This document shows positions 1-7,539 of a DNA stretch of 10,866 nucleotides, piece after piece; the stretch's first letter is position 1; each line of letters starts with the position of its first letter. Position numbers and translations under genes: made by a program. Source of the stretch: an uncultured Clostridia bacterium. Its GTDB lineage: Bacteria > Bacillota > Clostridia > Oscillospirales > Ruminococcaceae. The stretch covers positions 1 to 10,866 of the forward strand of contig CALBGD010000354.1 in assembly GCA_937893735.1 (NCBI GenBank). The letters run 5' to 3'. A model generated the notes under the pieces. That model worked only from the letters and a program-made list of their open reading frames with translations, did no database searches and had not been told where the DNA came from.

Positions 1-1061
1 AGAGTGGTGGTCTTTCCGGTACCGGGGCCTCCGGTCAGGATAAAGACGTGGTTGTTCATACAGCCGCGGATAGCCTCTTTCTGGAGATCCTCGTACTCTA
101 TGCCGTTTTCCCACTCAATGCCCGCTATTTCGTCCGCAAAATCGGCGTCGCCGCAGTCGTCGCGCTTGACCATCTCAGCCAGCTTTTCGGCTATGAATTC
201 CTCGGCGCGGAAATACTCCGTCAGGAACACATATTTCCGGTCGTATTTATCGCAGAGCACGATCTCGTTCCGTTCCTGCGCCATGGTCAGCCCGTTCCAG
301 TACTGCTTCTCACTGACGTTGAGCACGCTGCACACCCGGTCGGAAAGCTCGTTCTCCGGAATGCAGGTGTGGCCGTTGCTGGCATTCAGCCGCAGGCACC
401 AGACTATCCCGGCGAGTATGCGCTCCTCGCTGTCCATCGGGAAGCCCATATCCAGGGCAAGCCGGTCGGCTTCCTTGAAAGGAAGCTCGATACCCGTTCC
501 GCACAGGCAGTAAGGGTTATCCTCCACCGCCTGAACCGTGTGCATTTCGTATTTCTTCCACGCGGAGGCGACCACTGCCGGGGACAGCCCGTACTTTGCG
601 AAATACGTCACCGCCTTGCGGAGACCGGTTATTCTGCGGAATTCCTCACCTATCTTGAGGGCGCTTTCCGTGGATATCCCCTTGATCCCCGAAAGCTGCG
701 CGGGGTCGTTTTCGATTATCTCGAGGGTTTTGTCGCCGAACGCGGTCACAATGCGCTTTGCCATCGCCGGGCCAACTCCGGTTATCACGCCGGAGCCAAG
801 GAACTTCCGCACGGCGCTCTGGTTGTTCGGCAGGCTGCGCTCGCAGACCTCCGCCTTGAACTGCCTGCCGTATTTCTGCGTGTTGATGTACTCCCCCAGC
901 AGAGTGAGATTTTCGCCCTCGCGGACGTCACCGAGGTTCCCGACTGCCGTAACAAGCTCGCCGCCGCAGTCAAGGTCGACCACGATATAGCCGTTGTCCT
1001 CGTTGAAGAATATAACGTCCTCGACAGTTCCCGATATGGTAACTCCCGTTTCTTTGTCCAT
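1..1061 (-). CDS. recD2: RecD2-type (RecD/TraA family) ATP-dependent DNA helicase, N-terminal part
   Basis: Partial gene: 353 codons from an ATG at 1061, open at the left edge, so about half of a usual RecD2 (around 740 residues). RecD2 enzymes are superfamily 1B 5'-3' DNA helicases working in repair and recombination in bacteria that often lack RecBC partners for them. Visible order: an N-terminal beta-rich region (about 1-75), helix-hairpin-helix-like segments (about 88-140, with GVITGVGPAMAKRI and LSGIKGIS), a winged-helix-like stretch (about 180-300), then the start of the ATPase core with Q-motif-like EDLQKEAI and Walker A GGPGTGKTT, whose lysine is residue 350. The start follows an in-frame TAA, with a weak GGGGTG ribosome binding site inside the preceding gene's end. 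It is the last visible gene of the prmA operon, 17 bases after the small membrane protein. The family is clear; the C-terminal motifs lie outside the window. Confidence 0.93.
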   Translation of the reverse strand, partial: MDKETGVTISGTVEDVIFFNEDNGYIVVDLDCGGELVTAVGNLGDVREGENLTLLGEYINTQKYGRQFKAEVCERSLPNNQSAVRKFLGSGVITGVGPAMAKRIVTAFGDKTLEIIENDPAQLSGIKGISTESALKIGEEFRRITGLRKAVTYFAKYGLSPAVVASAWKKYEMHTVQAVEDNPYCLCGTGIELPFKEADRLALDMGFPMDSEERILAGIVWCLRLNASNGHTCIPENELSDRVCSVLNVSEKQYWNGLTMAQERNEIVLCDKYDRKYVFLTEYFRAEEFIAEKLAEMVKRDDCGDADFADEIAGIEWENGIEYEDLQKEAIRGCMNNHVFILTGGPGTGKTTT

Positions 1062-1078
1062 TTAAGTCAACACCCCGC

Positions 1079-1354
1079 TCAGTCTTGATTCAGAAAATGC
1101 ACATTACTGTATCTTTCAGCCAGCCGCCTTGATTCCTTATCCCAGTCGTTTCCGGCGGATAGGATCACCACCCTCGCAACATGAGGGTCCCGCCGCACGG
1201 ATTCCACAAAACCGCTGATGTCCTCGCCGCTGCGGACGTAGACGTCATGCCGGTGCGCTCCCTTTGAGAGTATCGCCCACGCTATGAGCTTTATCAGCAC
1301 CGCCAGCCCGAATATGGACAGGAACATCAGCGTAAAGATATAGATAAACTGCAT
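1079..1354 (-). CDS. Small single-pass membrane protein, unknown function
   Basis: A 91-residue protein. I chose the ATG at 1354 over the in-frame ATG at 1375 because AGGAGG lies 8 bases before 1354 and the resulting protein starts directly with a hydrophobic helix. Residues about 2-29 form one long membrane segment, followed by a basic patch (SKGAHRH) that suggests a short outside N-terminus and a cytoplasmic C-terminus. The soluble part (about 37-91) reads as strand-helix-strand-helix-strand: DVYVRSGEDISGFVESV, then ARVVILSAGND, then a charged helix and NVHFL. The RVVILSAGND segment resembles the second beta-alpha unit of a Rossmann-like or GT-A fold, but it is too short to be an enzyme. 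It sits between prmA (45 bases upstream) and recD2 (17 bases downstream) with no terminator visible, so all three are probably co-transcribed. I do not recognise a named family and assign no function. Confidence 0.75.
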   Translation of the reverse strand: MQFIYIFTLMFLSIFGLAVLIKLIAWAILSKGAHRHDVYVRSGEDISGFVESVRRDPHVARVVILSAGNDWDKESRRLAERYSNVHFLNQD

Positions 1355-1360
1355 ATATAC

Positions 1361-1368
1361 CGCCTCCT
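1361..1368 (-). promoter_or_regulatory. Ribosome binding site that fixes the small membrane protein start
   Basis: Minus-strand AGGAGGCG, with the AGGAGG core at 1363-1368, ends 8 bases before the ATG at 1354. An upstream in-frame ATG at 1375 lies 5' of this site and so would not be served by it, which argues for the shorter 91-residue product. Confidence 0.8.
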
Positions 1369-1399
1369 GCGGCATTATATGCGCGGTCTCCGGGATACG

Positions 1400-2368
1400 T
1401 TATCTGTGGAGGATAATGCAGTTCCAGCCCTCTTCGTTCCGTACCTCGGAGATAACGAAGCCGTTCTGCTGAAGGGCTGCGTTCACCTCGTCAAGGCGCT
1501 CGTCGATTATTCCGGAGACCACAAGGGTCCCCTCCGGCTTCATGAAGGAAGAGAACAGCGGGCTCATGCCGATGATAACGTCCGCAACGATATTCGCGCA
1601 GATAACGTCATAGCCGGTGCCGAGCTTCCCGCGGAGCTCCTCGTCCTCGATGATATTTCCGCAGTAAGCGGTGTAATGCTCGTGTGTGAAATGGTTCTTC
1701 TCAACGTTCTCGGAGGCGGTCTTTACCGCGTTCTCAAAGATATCGCACATCATTACCTTCTCAGCGCCGAAAAGCAGGGAGGCAATGGACAGGATACCGC
1801 TTCCGCAGCCGAGGTCGAGCACATGGTCGCCTGGCTTTACGATGCCCTCGAGAGCCTCCATCACCAGCTTTGTGGTGTGGTGCTGACCGGTTCCGAATGT
1901 GGAAGCCGGGTCGATTTCAAGAATACGGTCGCCGGCAGCGGGGGTCACGTCCTCCCATGATGGCTTGATGACGAGGGACTTTCCTACGCGGAAAGGCTTG
2001 TAGTACTTCTTCCAGTTGTTTGCCCAGTCCTCTTCCTTTACGTTTGCAAGCTCCATGCGGAGATTGCCGTAGTAGCCGTCGGCGTTGTTCGCTTTCCAGC
2101 CCTCTATGAGTGACTTTATAGCCGCGAGGGTCTCCGCGCCCTGGGCGTTGTCGTGGACGTACAGCGTGATATGGGGCTCCGCCTTGCTGAGACCCATCAG
2201 CTCATCGTCAACGTAATCCCAGTTTGCGTTTTTGTCCGCGAGGAAGCTCTCAAAATCCGCGCTGTCCGTGATGATGAAGCCGGTTATGCCGTAATCGGTC
2301 AGAGCTCCTGTAATGCCGTCTATCGCCTGTGAAGATGTGTAGATATCCGCCTGTATAAAGTTATCCAT
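1400..2368 (-). CDS. prmA: Ribosomal protein L11 methyltransferase PrmA
   Basis: A 322-residue protein, slightly longer than typical PrmA (about 290-315). PrmA trimethylates ribosomal protein L11 at several amino groups using S-adenosylmethionine, in the cytoplasm. An N-terminal substrate-recognition domain (about 1-110) precedes the conserved EEDWANNWKKYYKPF linker (112-126) and IDPASTFGTGQHHTT (152-166), the family's version of the DPGxAFGTGxHxTT signature. The SAM-binding motif LDLGCGSG is at 184-191, an acidic SAM-ribose position CD is near 208-209, and the substrate/methyl-transfer motif ANIVADVIIG is at 258-267. The ATG at 2368 has AGGAG 7 bases upstream and a consensus promoter upstream; an in-frame ATG at 2428 lies upstream of that promoter's -10 and is rejected. 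It is the first gene of the minus-strand operon. Confidence 0.95.
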   Translation of the reverse strand: MDNFIQADIYTSSQAIDGITGALTDYGITGFIITDSADFESFLADKNANWDYVDDELMGLSKAEPHITLYVHDNAQGAETLAAIKSLIEGWKANNADGYYGNLRMELANVKEEDWANNWKKYYKPFRVGKSLVIKPSWEDVTPAAGDRILEIDPASTFGTGQHHTTKLVMEALEGIVKPGDHVLDLGCGSGILSIASLLFGAEKVMMCDIFENAVKTASENVEKNHFTHEHYTAYCGNIIEDEELRGKLGTGYDVICANIVADVIIGMSPLFSSFMKPEGTLVVSGIIDERLDEVNAALQQNGFVISEVRNEEGWNCIILHR

Positions 2369-2416
2369 GTCTTTTCTCCTGTAAATCATGAAATTGCACA
2401 CAATAGTACATTTTAC

Positions 2417-2445
2417 ATTATACATCATTCCAGCAGATAAATCAA
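2417..2445 (-). promoter_or_regulatory. Sigma-A-type promoter for prmA operon
   Basis: On the minus strand TTGATT (2445-2440) and TATAAT (2422-2417) are separated by exactly 17 bases. Transcription would begin near 2410, giving a leader of about 40 bases before the prmA ATG at 2368. The fit to consensus is 5 of 6 at -35 and 6 of 6 at -10. Confidence 0.85.
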
Positions 2446-2477
2446 GAGGTATTTGCCGTAAAAGCTGACCGTAAGTA

Positions 2478-2506
2478 TTGACTTTTTTCGCGGATAGTAC
2501 TATAAT
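2478..2506 (+). promoter_or_regulatory. Sigma-A-type promoter for the ugd operon
   Basis: TTGACT (2478-2483) and TATAAT (2501-2506) are separated by 17 bases, one mismatch from the full consensus. The start site would be near 2513, leaving an unusually long leader of about 93 bases before ugd. The -35 boxes of this and the divergent prmA promoter are only 32 bases apart, so a regulator bound between them could affect both operons. Confidence 0.88.
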
Positions 2507-2509
2507 AGA

Positions 2510-2522
2510 ATAGTTAAACTAT
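2510..2522. promoter_or_regulatory. Palindrome at the ugd transcription start, candidate operator
   Basis: ATAGTT-A-AACTAT is a perfect 13-base inverted repeat (6-base arms, 1-base centre) that begins 4 bases after the -10 box and covers the expected start site. A smaller palindrome, TAGTACTA (2495-2502), overlaps the upstream edge of the -10, and ACTATAAT occurs twice (2499-2506 and 2518-2525). Position suits a repressor site, but A+T-rich promoter DNA yields such symmetry by chance fairly often. Confidence 0.4.
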
Positions 2523-2529
2523 AATTAAA

Positions 2530-2575
2530 TCCGGCTGTCCGGAAAACAAAGAAAATCGCACCCAAAACAGGTGCG
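2530..2575 (+). other. Leader of ugd mRNA with two small hairpins
   Basis: The leader contains TCCGG-CTGT-CCGGA (2530-2543, 5-bp stem) and CGCACC-7 nt-GGTGCG (2557-2575, 6-bp stem). Neither is followed by a U-run, so neither is a terminator. The order does not match any riboswitch class I know (c-di-GMP, SAM, TPP and FMN were considered). They may stabilise the transcript or set the spacing to the ribosome binding site at 2592-2598. Confidence 0.4.
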
Positions 2576-2605
2576 GAATACATAAATACCCAAGGGGGAT
2601 AAGAT

Positions 2606-3799
2606 ATGAAAATTGCTGTTGCGGGAACAGGATATGTAGGACTTTCCATGGCGGTGCTTCTGTCGCAGAACAACGACGTCACCGCAGTTGATATAATTCC
2701 TGAAAAGGTGGATATGCTTAACCAGCGCCGCTCGCCCATCGCGGACAAGTACATCGAGCAGTACCTCGCCGAGAAGCCGCTCACGCTCACAGCCACCACC
2801 GACGGAAAGGCTGCATACACAGACGCGGAGATAGTCGTTATCGCCACGCCCACTAACTACGATTCCGAGAAGAATTACTTCGATACCTCTTCCGTTGAAG
2901 CGGTCATCGACCTTGTGCTTTCCGTAAACAGCGGCTGCACGATAGTCGTAAAATCCACGGTGCCTGTCGGTTACACCAAGGGGCTCCACGAGAAATATCC
3001 CGAGGCCGCTCACCGCATAATATTCTCGCCGGAATTCCTGCGCGAGGGACAGGCGCTTTACGACAACCTCTACCCCTCCAGAATAATCGTGGGCGCTCCG
3101 GAGGAGTGGGCTGACTCCACTGCCCGCGCGGACGTTTTCGCGAAGCTGCTCCAGCAGGGCGCGATAAAGCAGGATATCCCCACGCTCCATCTGAATCCCA
3201 CTGAGGCAGAGGCGGTAAAGCTGTTCAGCAACACCTACCTTGCGCTCCGCGTGGCTTATTTCAACGAGCTGGACACCTACGCTGAGATGAAGGGGCTCAA
3301 CACCCGCCAGATAATCGACGGCGTAGGTCTTGACCCACGTATCGGCTCCCACTACAACAACCCGAGCTTCGGCTACGGCGGCTACTGCCTGCCCAAGGAT
3401 ACAAAGCAGCTCCTCGCAAACTATGCGGACGTGCCCAATGACATAATCGGCGCGATAGTTGCTGCAAACAAGACCCGCAAGGACTACATCGCAGATCATA
3501 TCGCCGCAGCTTCCCCGAAAACTGTCGGAGTTTACCGCCTGACCATGAAATCCAATTCCGACAACTTTCGTCAGAGCTCCATTCAGGGCATAATGAAGCG
3601 GCTCTCCAGGAAGGGCATAAACGTTATAATCTTCGAGCCGACTCTGAAAGACGGTCAGAGCTTCTTCGACTATGAAGTATGCAACGACTTTGAAAAGTTC
3701 AGCAGCCGCGCGGACGTTATCCTCGCAAACCGCATGAGCAGCGAGCTTGAACCGGTAAAGGACAAGGTGTACACGAGAGATCTTTACAGCAGAGACTAA
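2606..3799 (+). CDS. ugd: UDP-glucose 6-dehydrogenase
   Basis: A 397-residue NAD-dependent enzyme that oxidises UDP-glucose twice to UDP-glucuronate, a precursor for capsule, exopolysaccharide and teichuronic acid-type polymers. The length matches the short bacterial Ugd class (about 388-400). The N-terminal Rossmann domain has GTGYVG at 7-12 and an acidic NAD-ribose residue near 29 (AVDI). Conserved motifs follow: ATPTNYD (80-86), KSTVPVGYT (116-124) and SPEFLREG (141-148). Active-site elements are K205 and N209 in [11 protein letters not shown], the catalytic Cys261 in GGYCLPKDT, and Asp265. The C-terminal UDP-binding domain includes [25 protein letters not shown] lies 7 bases before the ATG. 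It is first in a four-gene plus-strand unit. No glycosyltransferases or capsule genes lie nearby, so the polymer it serves is unknown. Another nucleotide-sugar dehydrogenase specificity is possible but less likely. Confidence 0.94.
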   Translation: MKIAVAGTGYVGLSMAVLLSQNNDVTAVDIIPEKVDMLNQRRSPIADKYIEQYLAEKPLTLTATTDGKAAYTDAEIVVIATPTNYDSEKNYFDTSSVEAVIDLVLSVNSGCTIVVKSTVPVGYTKGLHEKYPEAAHRIIFSPEFLREGQALYDNLYPSRIIVGAPEEWADSTARADVFAKLLQQGAIKQDIPTLHLNPTEAEAVKLFSNTYLALRVAYFNELDTYAEMKGLNTRQIIDGVGLDPRIGSHYNNPSFGYGGYCLPKDTKQLLANYADVPNDIIGAIVAANKTRKDYIADHIAAASPKTVGVYRLTMKSNSDNFRQSSIQGIMKRLSRKGINVIIFEPTLKDGQSFFDYEVCNDFEKFSSRADVILANRMSSELEPVKDKVYTRDLYSRD

Positions 3800-3805
3800 A
3801 TTCTG

Positions 3806-3814
3806 AAAAGGGGG
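3806..3814 (+). promoter_or_regulatory. Ribosome binding site supporting a GTG start
   Basis: AAAAGGGGG ends 7 bases before the GTG at 3822, the same spacing and a similar sequence to the ugd site at 2592-2598. The first in-frame ATG would remove 27 residues of the first PAS-like domain, so GTG is preferred as the start. Confidence 0.75.
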
Positions 3815-3821
3815 ATTCCCG

Positions 3822-6686
3822 GTGGATTCTATCATAACTGCCACTTATAGGCTGGTGATACGCGGCGGAAGTCCGAGACAGCTTTTGCTTGACGAGGATT
3901 TCATGAAGCTGCTTGACGTTACCGACAACTCCGACCCGGAGGGCAACTATGTCCGCTGGCACGAGTGCGTTCATCCGGACGATATCCCGCTGCTGAGAGA
4001 AGCTATTGACAGCACTATCCATGGCATAAAGGCAGAGGTAAAATACCGCTGGAACCATAAAACCAAGGGACTTTATACCGTGTACAGTTCCGGAATGCTT
4101 GCTTCCAAGGAAATAGGACGCGTTGTGATCTACGGTTATTTTAAGGGTATCCCTGCGGACAGGACCCAGTTGTTCCGCTACGACCCCGACCTCCAGCTGC
4201 TCACACGTCTGTTCACAGAAAAACTGCTGGACAGCTTCGCGCTGTGCGCCCTGACAGACGTCTCCCAAAACACAATGCTTATCCTTAACGATGCATTCAG
4301 CACCAGTGCCGCCGCAGGCACCGAGTGCGATTACAACGAATGGGTGAATTCCATTCTTGAGAAGATACACCCGGACGACCGCACAAGATTCAACCAGCTT
4401 ATTGACGCGGATTCTCTCAAGAACAGCTTCAGCTCCACAGATGAGGTGCACGGAGAATTCCGCATACGCTACAAGGGAAGCTTCTGCTGGGTAAACCTCC
4501 GCTTCGTAAAGATGAAGCAGCGGCTCGCGTCGAAATATCCGCAGTTTATTGTAATACGCCGCATTACGGCAGATCATCGTGCGGTATTCATGGAGGAGCT
4601 GCGCAATCAGCTCATAAACCGACTGGCGCTGCCATATCAGATAGTTGACCTGATAAACCTCAAAGACGGCAGCTACTATTCCTCTGACGACAAACAGAGC
4701 AGTTACGCAGAGCATTTCAACGAAATAGGAATATTCCCAGAGGCAATGCACCGCTTCGCAGACAACTGTGAATGCAGTTCAAACGACCGCAATGCCATAC
4801 TCTTTAATTTCGACCTGGAAAACATGAAAAAGCGCTTTGCGGCAGGCGAAAAGATGATAGAAATAGAGATATGCCAGCATCATGGCGACGAGCCTGAGTG
4901 GATCCGCATTCAGTCGTTTATGTCCGATACGGACGAAAACGGCGAGCCAAGCATGGCTATCCTCACGATACAGCCAATAACCGCCGAAAAGCTACGGGAG
5001 CTCCGCTATCAGCAGAGACTTGAAAGGGCGCTCCGCTCAGAGAGCCAGTATCGTCAGGCTATTCTTTCAAACGCGATCGCAGTGTACACTTATAATATAA
5101 CGCGCGACACGATATACGATGAGGTTATCGAGCAGGAAGGCGTAAAACCTATCCTCCCGCTGCTGGGTCTGGAGCTTCCGTGTTCCTATAATGAATACAT
5201 AAGCCGCAAAGCGGATCTGTTTACGGACAAATCTACTGCGGAGGTGTTCCGCAGAACATTCTGCACGAAAACACTCTGCGATATGTACGACAGTCACCGC
5301 CGCAGCTTCGACACGGAATACGAATTAGCTGTAAACGGCAGAACAGGTTTCTTCCGGGAAGCTGTCATACTTACACAGGATATAGAGACCGGCGACATCT
5401 GGGGGCTTACCTATGTCCGGAATATCACGGACGAGCACAACCGCTCCGTTCAGGTTGAGCAGGCGCTCCGCGACGCATTCACGCAGGCTCAGCACGCGAA
5501 TTCCGCAAAGACGCTGTTCATGAGCCAGATGAGCCATGATATCCGCACGCCTCTGAATTCTATACTCGGAATGTCCGCTATTGCTCAGGAGCACATCAGC
5601 GACCCGGCACGCGTCAACGACTGCCTTGACAAAATTCAGACCTCCGGGCGGCACCTGTTGGAAATAATCAACAACGTGCTTGATCTTTCAGCGATAGAAA
5701 GCGGAAAGACCACTCTCGCCATGGAGCCGTTCGACCTTAAGATATTCCTTGACGAGACCGTCAGCACCATTAAGCCTATCGCTGACGCAAAACATCACAA
5801 ACTCATCGTCAGCATTGATTCCGGAATGAACCTCAACGTTGTCGGAGATAAGGGAAAGCTCCGTCAGCTTCTGTCGAATATTCTCAGCAACGCAGTAAAA
5901 TACACCCCCGATGGCGGCGAGATAAGATTCAGCTCCATTGAGCTTTCACCCGACCACAGCGGGATACACCGCTATCTGTTCACCGTTCAGGACAACGGGA
6001 TCGGCATGAAGCCTGAATTCAAGGAACACATATTTGATCCGTTCGTCCGTGCGGACGACTTCCGGATAAGCGGTATACAGGGCACGGGACTCGGAATGCC
6101 TATTGCCCTGAACATCGCGCGCATGATGAACGGTGATATCGGCATCAGCAGCGCCATCGGAAAGGGCTCCCGGTTTGAAATAACCGTCTGCCTGAAGGAA
6201 GGCGCAAAGGTCGACGCAAAGCCTGCGGACGCTCCCTCAAAGGCAAAGAAAGTTCGTATGTCGGATTTCGATTTCGGCGGAAAGCGGGTCCTCCTCGCAG
6301 AGGATCTTGAATTCAATGCCGAGATAGCGTCTGAGTTTTTCGCGGAAGCCAACATTATCACAGATATCGCGCAAAACGGCGCGGAAGCTGTTGAGATGTT
6401 CAGCAATTCTGCCGTTGGATATTACAGCATGATTTTCATGGATATTCAGATGCCCGTGCTCGACGGTTATGGCGCCTCAGACAAGATACGCTCACTTCCC
6501 CGCGAGGACGCGGCCTCCATTCCGATAATTGCAATGACTGCAAACGCTTTCATAGAAGATATAAAGAACTCAAAAGAACACGGCATGAACGGACACGTTT
6601 CAAAGCCGCTGGAGATACCGGCGCTCACACGCGAACTGTGCAAGTGGCTAAAAAATCAGAAAGCGTCAAATAGGTCCGAAGAATAA
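3822..6686 (+). CDS. Soluble multi-PAS hybrid histidine kinase with C-terminal receiver domain
   Basis: A 954-residue signalling protein with a GTG start. No membrane segment or signal peptide is visible, so it should sense a cytoplasmic cue. Residues about 1-550 hold three or four divergent PAS-like domains. Two carry the recognisable HPDD signature (CVHPDDIPLL near 50; KIHPDDRTRF near 185), and others lie at about 265-400 and 410-540. A charged helical linker leads to the HisKA dimerisation domain, with phospho-acceptor His572 in SHDIRTPLN. The ATPase domain shows the N box with Asn690 (SNILSNAVKY), the G1 box DNGIGM starting at Asp724, and the G2 box GTGLGMP from Gly754. The receiver (about 821-945) has acidic E827/D828, phospho-acceptor Asp874 in FMDIQMP, Thr906 and Lys928. 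There is no DNA-binding, GGDEF or HPt domain, so phosphate must pass to an unlinked partner. It follows ugd by 22 bases and precedes pdxY by 12. Confidence 0.92.
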   Translation: MDSIITATYRLVIRGGSPRQLLLDEDFMKLLDVTDNSDPEGNYVRWHECVHPDDIPLLREAIDSTIHGIKAEVKYRWNHKTKGLYTVYSSGMLASKEIGRVVIYGYFKGIPADRTQLFRYDPDLQLLTRLFTEKLLDSFALCALTDVSQNTMLILNDAFSTSAAAGTECDYNEWVNSILEKIHPDDRTRFNQLIDADSLKNSFSSTDEVHGEFRIRYKGSFCWVNLRFVKMKQRLASKYPQFIVIRRITADHRAVFMEELRNQLINRLALPYQIVDLINLKDGSYYSSDDKQSSYAEHFNEIGIFPEAMHRFADNCECSSNDRNAILFNFDLENMKKRFAAGEKMIEIEICQHHGDEPEWIRIQSFMSDTDENGEPSMAILTIQPITAEKLRELRYQQRLERALRSESQYRQAILSNAIAVYTYNITRDTIYDEVIEQEGVKPILPLLGLELPCSYNEYISRKADLFTDKSTAEVFRRTFCTKTLCDMYDSHRRSFDTEYELAVNGRTGFFREAVILTQDIETGDIWGLTYVRNITDEHNRSVQVEQALRDAFTQAQHANSAKTLFMSQMSHDIRTPLNSILGMSAIAQEHISDPARVNDCLDKIQTSGRHLLEIINNVLDLSAIESGKTTLAMEPFDLKIFLDETVSTIKPIADAKHHKLIVSIDSGMNLNVVGDKGKLRQLLSNILSNAVKYTPDGGEIRFSSIELSPDHSGIHRYLFTVQDNGIGMKPEFKEHIFDPFVRADDFRISGIQGTGLGMPIALNIARMMNGDIGISSAIGKGSRFEITVCLKEGAKVDAKPADAPSKAKKVRMSDFDFGGKRVLLAEDLEFNAEIASEFFAEANIITDIAQNGAEAVEMFSNSAVGYYSMIFMDIQMPVLDGYGASDKIRSLPREDAASIPIIAMTANAFIEDIKNSKEHGMNGHVSKPLEIPALTRELCKWLKNQKASNRSEE

Positions 6687-6698
6687 AGGAAATTTTAG

Positions 6699-7538
6699 AT
6701 GAAAAGAATAGTCACAATACAGGATTTCTCCTGCGTAGGAAGCTGCTCTCTGACCGCCGCTATTCCGGTGCTTTCAGCGGCAGGGGTCGAATGCTGCGGT
6801 ATTCCCACAGCGCTGCTGTCGAACCACACGGGATTTCCCACGTTTTACAGCATAGACCTAACCGACGAGCTGGAGCCAATCGGAAAGCAGCTCAAGCGTG
6901 AGCACATTGGGTTCGATGGAATTTACACGGGCTACATTGCCTCGGTCGGACAGATACAGCATATTGAACAGTTCATCAGGGAATTCCGACAGCCCGGCAC
7001 GCCGCTGTTCATTGACCCGGTAATGGGCGACAACGGCAGAATGTACGCCGCGCTCACCGACGATTACCCGGAACACATGAAAAAATTCATATGCGGTGCG
7101 GATATCATCACGCCAAACATTACCGAGGCTTGTCTGCTTACCGGCAGGAGCTTCAATCCCTGCCCTACCCTGCACGAGGTAAAGGAAATGCTGACCGAGC
7201 TCTGCGGCATGGGCGTAAAATTCGCCGTTATCACCGGATTCTCAGAAAAGGGACAGCTTGGTGCAGTCGGCTGCTGTGATGGAAAGTTCACGGAGTACCT
7301 CACCCCGAAAAAGGACGTTTCCTGCTCGGGCACCGGAGATGTGTTTGCCTCTGCACTGCTGGGAGCATATCTGCGCGGCGCTGACTATGCAAAATCCCTC
7401 GAGATCGCGACAAAGTTCACATATGCCGCCGTGGAATGCACCGCAGAAGCCCCCGACAGAAGATTCTACGGCATTCACTTCCAGAGTGTGCTCGGTGAAT
7501 ATATCCGGCTGCTGGACGGAATCGAAAAGAGGCAGTGA
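6699..7538 (+). CDS. pdxY: Pyridoxal/pyridoxamine kinase, PdxY/PdxK family
   Basis: A 279-residue ribokinase-fold enzyme that phosphorylates pyridoxal, pyridoxamine or pyridoxine with ATP, the salvage route to the coenzyme PLP, in the cytoplasm. The N-terminus IQDFSCVGSCSLTAAIPVL and ALLSNHTGFP (38-47) are typical of the family. They are followed by IDPVMGDNG (105-113), ITPNITEACLLTG (137-149) and the phosphate-binding anion hole GTGDVFASALLGA, with catalytic-base Asp214. Length is normal for PdxY. AAGGA lies shortly before the ATG. It follows the hybrid kinase by 12 bases, and its stop is one base from the next start, so translational coupling with the EamA transporter is likely. The substrate preference among B6 vitamers cannot be read from the sequence. 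A hydroxymethylpyrimidine kinase (ThiD-like) role is considered less likely. Confidence 0.9.
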   Translation: MKRIVTIQDFSCVGSCSLTAAIPVLSAAGVECCGIPTALLSNHTGFPTFYSIDLTDELEPIGKQLKREHIGFDGIYTGYIASVGQIQHIEQFIREFRQPGTPLFIDPVMGDNGRMYAALTDDYPEHMKKFICGADIITPNITEACLLTGRSFNPCPTLHEVKEMLTELCGMGVKFAVITGFSEKGQLGAVGCCDGKFTEYLTPKKDVSCSGTGDVFASALLGAYLRGADYAKSLEIATKFTYAAVECTAEAPDRRFYGIHFQSVLGEYIRLLDGIEKRQ

Positions 7539-7539
7539 A

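Noticed and set aside
48..1088. Long plus-strand open frame of 346 codons opposite recD2
   Set aside because: The minus strand clearly encodes RecD2 with Walker A and helix-hairpin-helix motifs. The antisense frame shows no family resemblance or ribosome binding site and is a by-product of codon bias.
1355..1375. Upstream ATG at 1375 as start of the small membrane protein
   Set aside because: It lies before the AGGAGG site and would add seven polar residues ahead of the hydrophobic helix; the ATG at 1354 has ideal spacing.
2369..2428. Longer PrmA starting at 2428
   Set aside because: The extension overlaps the -10 box of a consensus promoter and has no family resemblance; AGGAG precedes the ATG at 2368.
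2513..2605. Known riboswitch in the ugd leader
   Set aside because: The hairpins are too small, and the conserved core sequences of c-di-GMP, SAM, TPP or FMN riboswitches are not present.
2525..4751. Two long minus-strand open frames opposite ugd and the hybrid kinase (439 and 344 codons)
   Set aside because: Both lie antisense to well-recognised enzymes, have no recognisable motifs, and would run through the ugd promoter region; they are shadows.
7258..7539. 94-residue N-terminal extension of the EamA permease
   Set aside because: It overlaps pdxY in another frame, has no membrane character, and a ribosome binding site precedes the internal ATG at 7540.
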